Assembly (NCBI GenBank): GCA_965237445.1
Contig: OZ250142.1
Span: 1,860,001-1,924,000 of the forward strand
DNA: 64,000 nucleotides
From: G963668185 sp965237445
GTDB taxonomy: Bacteria; Chloroflexota; Dehalococcoidia; Lucifugimonadales; G963668185
Reading direction: 5' to 3'
Below are positions 59,451-64,000 of this stretch, piece by piece. The translations under genes and the position numbers were made by a program. Every line of letters starts with the position of its first letter. Within the stretch, counting starts at the first letter, position 1. The notes under the pieces were generated by a model that searched no databases, was not told where the DNA came from, and saw only the letters and a program-made list of their open reading frames with translations.

Positions 59451-60750
59451 TGTCCCTCTCCATGCGGCCGAGGTACGCGCCCACGTTGTGCACAACCACA
59501 TCTTCTGGCAGCTCGGGCGGCTGCTCGTCTCCCGCGTACACCACCAGCACAGGGTGCCCCGTTCGCCTCATCGATCGAATCGAGTCCACCAGTTCCGGCG
59601 GCATGAAAGCCGCGGCAATCACCACCGTCGACCCGTTCGGAAAGCTCCGCGCTTCCTCCTCCAGGAACCTCGCCATCGGCCTTAGCACCACCGGCTGGAT
59701 GGTCGCCAGCGCCTCCATGATCTGCGAGAGCTGTGAGGGGGATCGGCTCGGGTCGAGGCGCATCGAACGCGTTGACTCGATAATCGACCCGTTTGAAATC
59801 AGCCCAACCGCGTGACGCCGTTCGAACGCATAGGCAGCGATCGACGCCGAGGCGGTTACGGTCCGCTCCAGCAACTCGGGGATGAATCCCTCCCAGCGGC
59901 GGGAAGTGGTTTCCACGCAGACCGCCAGCATTACCGTGACCGTCGCGCTCGGATCGAACGTGCGCACCCGCAGGTCCTGCGCCTTCGCGCTCTCCTTCCA
60001 GGCCACCCTGTTCAACGGGTCGCCACGCCGGTACTCGCGTATCGTCGACGGCAGCGAAAGGTCCTCGTGCAGCGGCACGTAGCTCCTCGAGTCACCCAGC
60101 GCGTGGAAAGATGGGATGCCAAGATCGGACAGCGGGACAACCTTTGGGTACACGATCAAGCGGTCCGCCCGCTCGGAGACCATTCGCTTCCTGTAGAAGC
60201 CGAAGATATCCCCGCTGTCGAGCGTCGCTGGGCCAAATCTGTAATAGCCCCGCTTGTCGCTCTTGATCGAGTAGGTCCAGCTCACCTTCTCGTACCACGA
60301 AATCGCCGTCGACTGCTCCAGCACTTGGTACGTTCCTTCTTGCCGCACGTTCGAACGGGCATCCACGACAGATACGTCCAGCGGCAGCCGGTCTTGGATG
60401 TGCAGCCAACCCAGTGGCACGGGCTTGCCGTTGGTTACCGACAGCACCATCCGAATCTCTTCGCCGGCGAACGTGTGCGTTTGCGAAAGGTGCCGCTCCA
60501 GCGTCACCTCCGAGAGAGCGACGCTGTTCCACAGCCAGGACACGGCCATAGCAAGCATTCCGGTGGCGCCGAACGCGACCAGGACGCCCTTGCCGGATAT
60601 CAGCCCGGTGGCCAGCAATGCAATGAACAGCAGGACCCAGAACTCTTGCCAGAAGACCCGTTCTGCGTGGGGAGACGACCCGCCCCCATCCTGCCCGCTC
60701 CGCCGTCTCGTCACGAGCGCCAGCAGCTCGTGGATTGGGCTCTGCGCCAA
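59431..60750 (-). CDS. DUF58 domain protein
   Basis: 439 residues. Two hydrophobic helices near the N-terminus (about 33-70, FWVLLFIALLATGLISGKGV), then a beta-rich region and the DUF58 motif SLPSTIREYRRGDPLNRVAWKESAKAQDLRVRTFDPSATVTVMLAV (about 245-290), which leads into a VWA-like fold. MoxR-DUF58 pairs are thought to work together in metal-cofactor insertion or in envelope/stress functions. The MoxR ATPase gene is 3 bp upstream. Confidence 0.87.
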   Translation of the reverse strand: MAQSPIHELLALVTRRRSGQDGGGSSPHAERVFWQEFWVLLFIALLATGLISGKGVLVAFGATGMLAMAVSWLWNSVALSEVTLERHLSQTHTFAGEEIRMVLSVTNGKPVPLGWLHIQDRLPLDVSVVDARSNVRQEGTYQVLEQSTAISWYEKVSWTYSIKSDKRGYYRFGPATLDSGDIFGFYRKRMVSERADRLIVYPKVVPLSDLGIPSFHALGDSRSYVPLHEDLSLPSTIREYRRGDPLNRVAWKESAKAQDLRVRTFDPSATVTVMLAVCVETTSRRWEGFIPELLERTVTASASIAAYAFERRHAVGLISNGSIIESTRSMRLDPSRSPSQLSQIMEALATIQPVVLRPMARFLEEEARSFPNGSTVVIAAAFMPPELVDSIRSMRRTGHPVLVVYAGDEQPPELPEDVVVHNVGAYLGRMERDIDFRPT

Positions 60751-60753
60751 AGG

Positions 60754-61746
60754 CTACTTCTCGATCGGGACCGGCACGGAGGCCATAACGGCGTCAACCA
60801 CCTGCTCGGCGGTAACCGATCGCAGCCGTGCCGTGGAGGTTAGGACGAGCCTGTGGGCCAGCACCGGCGTCGCGAGCGCTTTCACGTCGTCCGGCACGAC
60901 GTAATCCCGGCCTTCCATCGCCGCTCGTGCCTGTGCAGCTCGCATCAGCGACAGCGACGCGCGGGGGCTTGCGCCCAGCGCGAGGTCAGCGCTCTCCCGG
61001 GTTGCCGCCGACACTGCCACCACGTAGCCGCGCAAGGCATCATCCACGCGGACCGACGCCACGGCTTCTTGGGCGGCCTTCAGCCGGTCCGGGTTCGCGA
61101 CCTGCACCGCCTCCCCGCCTTGCAGGCTGGTACCGAACCTCGCCAGCATCTCAGACTCGTCGTCGTGGCTCGGATAGCCGAGCTTGACCAGCAGGAAAAA
61201 CCTGTCAAGCTGCGCCTCCGGCAGCGGAAATGTGCCCTCCATCTCAACCGGGTTTTGGGTGGCCAGGACCAGGAACGGCTCCGGCAGCGACATCGTGACG
61301 CCGTCGATCGTGGTCTGTCCCTCCTGCATTGCCTCCAGCAGCGCCGCCTGGGATCGTGGCGTTGCCCTGTTGATCTCGTCGCACAGAAGCACATGGCTGA
61401 ACACTGGCCCCGGCATGAACTCGAATTCGCCCGTCTTCTGGTTGAACACGTTCACGCCCAGCAGGTCTGAAGGCATGAGGTCCGGCGTCGACTGTATCCT
61501 TCTGAATGTGCACCCTAGTGCCGATGCCAGGGCACGGGCAAGCGTAGTCTTGCCGATCCCGGGCACGTCTTCGATGAGCACGTGGCCCCTGCAGAGCAGC
61601 GCCAGCAGCGCGAGATCGATCGTCTCGGTTCGCGCTATTAGCGCCTTCGCCACGCTGCGGCGCAGTTCCTTTGCCAGTTCCCGCGCCGCCGCGATTGGCG
61701 GAGACAACTCCTGCACCGCCTCCGCTTGCGATTCCTCGGTCGTCAT
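60754..61746 (-). CDS. MoxR-family AAA+ ATPase
   Basis: 330 residues. Walker A LIEDVPGIGKTTLARALA (about 56-73), Walker B HVLLCDEINRATPRSQAALLEAMQEGQ, sensor-1 VLATQNPVEMEGTFPLPEAQLDRF and the C-terminal sensor-2 region with ASPRASLSLMRAAQARA. MoxR chaperone-like ATPases act with DUF58/VWA partners. Its ATG (61746) overlaps the TGA of the tricarballylate-type gene (ATGA at 61743-61746), so both are in one operon. Confidence 0.93.
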   Translation of the reverse strand: MTTEESQAEAVQELSPPIAAARELAKELRRSVAKALIARTETIDLALLALLCRGHVLIEDVPGIGKTTLARALASALGCTFRRIQSTPDLMPSDLLGVNVFNQKTGEFEFMPGPVFSHVLLCDEINRATPRSQAALLEAMQEGQTTIDGVTMSLPEPFLVLATQNPVEMEGTFPLPEAQLDRFFLLVKLGYPSHDDESEMLARFGTSLQGGEAVQVANPDRLKAAQEAVASVRVDDALRGYVVAVSAATRESADLALGASPRASLSLMRAAQARAAMEGRDYVVPDDVKALATPVLAHRLVLTSTARLRSVTAEQVVDAVMASVPVPIEK

Positions 61747-63263
61747 CCCGTGCTCTCCACCCTCGAAGCTCCTTGTTCCTCATGCAGCGCGCCGCCCGTG
61801 GCGGCATTCGCCCCGCCAACACGACCGAACACGGCGCCGTGCATCAGTCCCGCAGCCCTCAGGCTGTTGTGCCGGAAGATGCCGCCCACAATCTCGCCGG
61901 CTGCGTACAAGCCCCTGATGGGCTGCCCGTCCATTCCAAGCACCTGCGCATCCGCGCTGATCGCCAGCCCGCCGTACGTGTACGTGATCCCGCAGGTCAC
62001 CCGGTACGCGGTGAAGGGCGGCCTGTCGATCCTAATCGCCCAGTTGCTCTTTGGCGGGTCCAGCGCTTGCGTGCCTCTCCCGTCCATGGTCAGCGGATCG
62101 TACTCTCCAATGTGGCTGGCCTCGTTGAACTCCCGCACCGTCCGCTCCAGCGCAGCAGCGTCGATGCCCAGCTCACCTGCCAGCTCGGCAACAGAGCCCG
62201 CCTTGACAGGCTGCGCGGAGCCGTACCTCTCTTCGATATGTGTCTCTGACCTGCCATCGAAGATCTGAAACGCCACGCCTTCCCTCTCCCGCATAATGCG
62301 CCGCCCCATGTCCACGAACGTCTGCTCAGCAAAGCCCGCTCCCTCGTCCGTAAAGCGCCGCCCGTCCAGGTTCACTGTGATGCCCAGCGGGTAAGCGCGG
62401 CGCGGCATCGCGTTCACCACCGCAAGCTCGCCGGTTGCGGGCGCACCCGCGTCGATAGGAGTGCAGTGGCAGTCGTCCCACTCTCCCGCAGGACTGGCGC
62501 CCACTTCGAGGCCTGCGCGGTGGCCGTCTCCCGTATTGTGGCGCGACCCTCGGACCTTCGCCTTCGGCCAGTTCGCCCCCATGTGCTCGCCCCGCATCGA
62601 CGCGTTCGCCTCGAATCCGCCGCACGCCAGCACCACTCCTCGCGCCTCCAGCTCATGCGGTCCGTCCGCATCTATTGCCTCGACGCCCCGCACGTCTCCT
62701 CCGGGCGAGCGCAGCAGTCGCGCCATCTTGGTCTCGTAGAAGATGTCTATCCCGGCTTGACGCGCCGCGCGAGTCAGCATCTGCACCAGGCCGGCACCCG
62801 ACCCCTTTGCCGCCAGTCCCACCGCGTTCGGTATGGTCGAAGGGGGCCTGCCGCCTGCCGTCCTCTTCGCGCCTAGCTCCCACTCCACGCCCCTCGAGGC
62901 CATCCACTCCACCGTCGGCCTGGACTCTGCAATGATTGTCTCCATGAGATGTCGTGCCGTTTCGCCCTTGGTAACGGTCGTCAGATGGTTGCGGAAGTCG
63001 GCGGCAGTGTAGGGTCCCATCTGGATACGTTCCGCCTCGGCCTCAGTGATGCTGGGCGCAAGCTCCCGCAGGTCGCCGATGCCATCGTGAGTGAACCTGA
63101 ACCCGCCGCCCGTGAACGGGCAGTTCCCACCCTGCTCGGAAGGGGGTGCCTTCTCAAGCACCGCCACGCTGACGCCGTGGTCGCGAGCCGACAGCGCGGC
63201 ACATAGGGCGGCGTTGCCTGCTCCGATCACTATCACGTCATACCGAGTGCTGCTATTGGTCAA
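61743..63263 (-). CDS. FAD-dependent tricarballylate dehydrogenase-like flavoprotein (TcuA-like)
   Basis: 506 residues from TTG 63263. The FAD_binding_2/succinate dehydrogenase-flavoprotein layout: YDVIVIGAGNAALCAALSARDHG (about 8-30), GGNCPFTGGGFRF, the His/Arg catalytic region and the C-terminal GGLAISADAQVLGMDGQPIRGLYAAGEIVGGIFRHNSL. TcuA oxidises tricarballylate to cis-aconitate; related enzymes act on 3-ketosteroids or fumarate. A start with ATG is missing; TTG is in the expected position. Overlaps moxR by 4 bp, an unusual partner. Confidence 0.85.
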   Translation of the reverse strand: MTNSSTRYDVIVIGAGNAALCAALSARDHGVSVAVLEKAPPSEQGGNCPFTGGGFRFTHDGIGDLRELAPSITEAEAERIQMGPYTAADFRNHLTTVTKGETARHLMETIIAESRPTVEWMASRGVEWELGAKRTAGGRPPSTIPNAVGLAAKGSGAGLVQMLTRAARQAGIDIFYETKMARLLRSPGGDVRGVEAIDADGPHELEARGVVLACGGFEANASMRGEHMGANWPKAKVRGSRHNTGDGHRAGLEVGASPAGEWDDCHCTPIDAGAPATGELAVVNAMPRRAYPLGITVNLDGRRFTDEGAGFAEQTFVDMGRRIMREREGVAFQIFDGRSETHIEERYGSAQPVKAGSVAELAGELGIDAAALERTVREFNEASHIGEYDPLTMDGRGTQALDPPKSNWAIRIDRPPFTAYRVTCGITYTYGGLAISADAQVLGMDGQPIRGLYAAGEIVGGIFRHNSLRAAGLMHGAVFGRVGGANAATGGALHEEQGASRVESTG

Positions 63264-63412
63264 CGGAAGTTGCCTGCGAGAAGGGCTGGTTCGGTGGGGG
63301 TCAGTATATCTGACAGTGGCGATGCGGTGCCGGTTCGGTCGACGACGCTGGCATGCCGCGTCGTCCTCATATCGATTATAGTTCTGGTAGCGTGGTGAAG
63401 AGTTGCGCGCCC
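63264..63412. other. Intergenic, tRNA-Gln leader
   Basis: About 150 bp between the TcuA-like gene and tRNA-Gln with no gene. A TATAGT about 30 bp before the tRNA may be its -10, without a clear -35. Confidence 0.35.
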
Positions 63413-63483
63413 TGCCCGGTGGTGTAGAGGTAGCACAAAGGACTTTGGCTCCTTTGACCCAGGTTCGAATCCTGGCCGGGCAG
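63413..63483 (+). tRNA. tRNA-Gln (anticodon TTG)
   Basis: 71 nt ending at discriminator G (63483); CCA is not encoded (GCC follows). Acceptor TGCCCGG pairs with CCGGGCA. Anticodon stem AAGGA/TCCTT encloses loop CTTTGGC with anticodon TTG. T arm CAGG TTCGAAT CCTG is standard; the D arm is short. Confidence 0.9.
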
Positions 63484-63729
63484 CCTCACCTTTACGTATA
63501 TAGCTATGAATAGCGAATTACGTTGTCTGAGGTATCACTTTGGGCATCACAACGAGATTCAGGCGTTCAAGGATACAAAACGGTTGGAATACCGAGCTAT
63601 GGTAGGCAACCAACATTCACTCAGACGGTAAAACCGATAAGGCTCGGAGAAGCAAAGAGGGCTATGGAGCTGGGGGGAACAATAATTAGCTATAAATTGG
63701 CCCTACAGCGAAGCTACTTCCCACACTCG
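63484..63729. other. AT-richer intergenic region downstream of tRNA-Gln
   Basis: About 245 bp, clearly richer in A/T than the rest of the window. A 74-codon plus-strand frame (63523-63747) starts with TTG and lacks a ribosome site and family; not counted as a gene. Confidence 0.4.
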
Positions 63730-64000
63730 TTACCACAAGAGCAATGATATCAACGGAGAAGCTACGACACCACTCGAACGGCAAACCTCAATCCGGTTGA
63801 AGGGCCACGACGGTTCATGATACTCCCAGTTCGAGTCTCCCCTAGTGGGCCTGCCATTCTCGGGACAGTACCTGTCGTCCAGGGAAGCGACAAGCTTGGC
63901 GAAATCGAATTGCTCGTCTCTCTGGAGTACATATTCTTCAGGAATGGCTTCGCGCCACTGCCAACCGCCAGAGGACCACGCCGTTTGACAGGGCTGCGAT
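63730..64000 (-). CDS. C-terminal part of an unrecognised protein (cut by the window edge)
   Basis: Minus-strand frame open from the right edge to TAA at 63732-63730: about 90 residues containing GGWQWREAIPEEYVLQRDEQFDF, then AKLVASLDDRYCPENGRPTRGDSNWEYHEPSWPFNRIEV. Uniform acidic/aromatic protein-like composition supports a real gene. No family recognised. Lies next to tRNA-Gln in a region of different base composition, as expected for integrated DNA. Confidence 0.5.
   Translation of the reverse strand, partial: SQPCQTAWSSGGWQWREAIPEEYVLQRDEQFDFAKLVASLDDRYCPENGRPTRGDSNWEYHEPSWPFNRIEVCRSSGVVASPLISLLLW

Noticed and set aside
63523..63747. 74-codon plus-strand frame after tRNA-Gln
   Set aside because: TTG start without ribosome site and no recognisable family; it overlaps the end of the better-supported minus-strand partial gene.

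Overview
The window is a GC-rich bacterial chromosome segment. Its gene mix suggests a Chloroflexota bacterium of the SAR202/Dehalococcoidia type: enolase-superfamily dehydratases, xanthine-dehydrogenase-like oxidoreductases, flavin dehydrogenases, acyl-CoA ligase, PHP proteins, an HspR/HAIR heat-shock locus, and many dispersed short repeats carrying GAGCGAAG/CTCGAG-type words. That assignment is inferred from family content; there is no rRNA or marker gene to prove it. Two tRNA genes are present (Pro-CGG, Gln-TTG).

Layout. 1-3.6 kb (minus): a signalling operon of a STAS anti-anti-sigma protein, a response regulator fused to a SpoIIE/PP2C phosphatase, an RsbW-like kinase, a branched-chain-amino-acid-type binding lipoprotein (frameshifted) and the start of a membrane sensor. 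4-18.6 kb: accessory metabolism, with an EVE protein, two aldo/keto reductases, a DUF1802 protein, tRNA-Pro, an MDR reductase, a solitary xanthine-dehydrogenase-type molybdenum subunit, a hicBA module, a TPP enzyme, an MFS exporter, a pair of FAD dehydrogenases resembling sarcosine/opine oxidase subunits, and a BrkB/YihY membrane protein. 18.8-25.2 kb: GYD and DUF4287/SRPBCC proteins, an IS30-family element, a GcvT-like aminomethyltransferase, and a DUF1800-NHL pair. 25.5-33.8 kb: a mandelate-racemase-type enzyme (frameshifted tail) and a truncated second copy, a DUF192 protein, a von Willebrand A lipoprotein, ureABC without accessory genes, and a HigBA-like module. 33.8-44 kb: lactonase, acyl-CoA ligase, a second HigBA-like module that looks inserted, a frameshifted MgtE, an AI-2E-family permease, the divergent hsp20/hspR locus, and ketopantoate reductase. 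44-50.3 kb: tandemly duplicated PHP genes, a class III aminotransferase and a frameshifted CPA2 antiporter. 50.6-56.4 kb: aspartic protease, a frameshifted amidase, a 1.5 kb array of ~161-bp repeats, an APH-type kinase, and an HTH/terminase-small-like gene pair. 56.5-64 kb: TauE/SafE permease, a MoxR-DUF58-DUF4129 operon with a tricarballylate-dehydrogenase-like flavoprotein, tRNA-Gln, and the end of an unknown gene.

The most striking non-coding content is a set of short elements: (i) two ~127-bp elements with matching inverted ends and three 10-bp-phased iterons that share architecture and a central core but use different seed words; (ii) three ~150-bp MITE-like copies with terminal inverted repeats and two internal hairpins; (iii) a GGAGACCTTTGC-ended family of more than six copies, one internally amplified into a 54-bp tandem array; (iv) the 161-bp array. 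Five large genes carry apparent single-base frameshifts, which may be real decay or assembly error.
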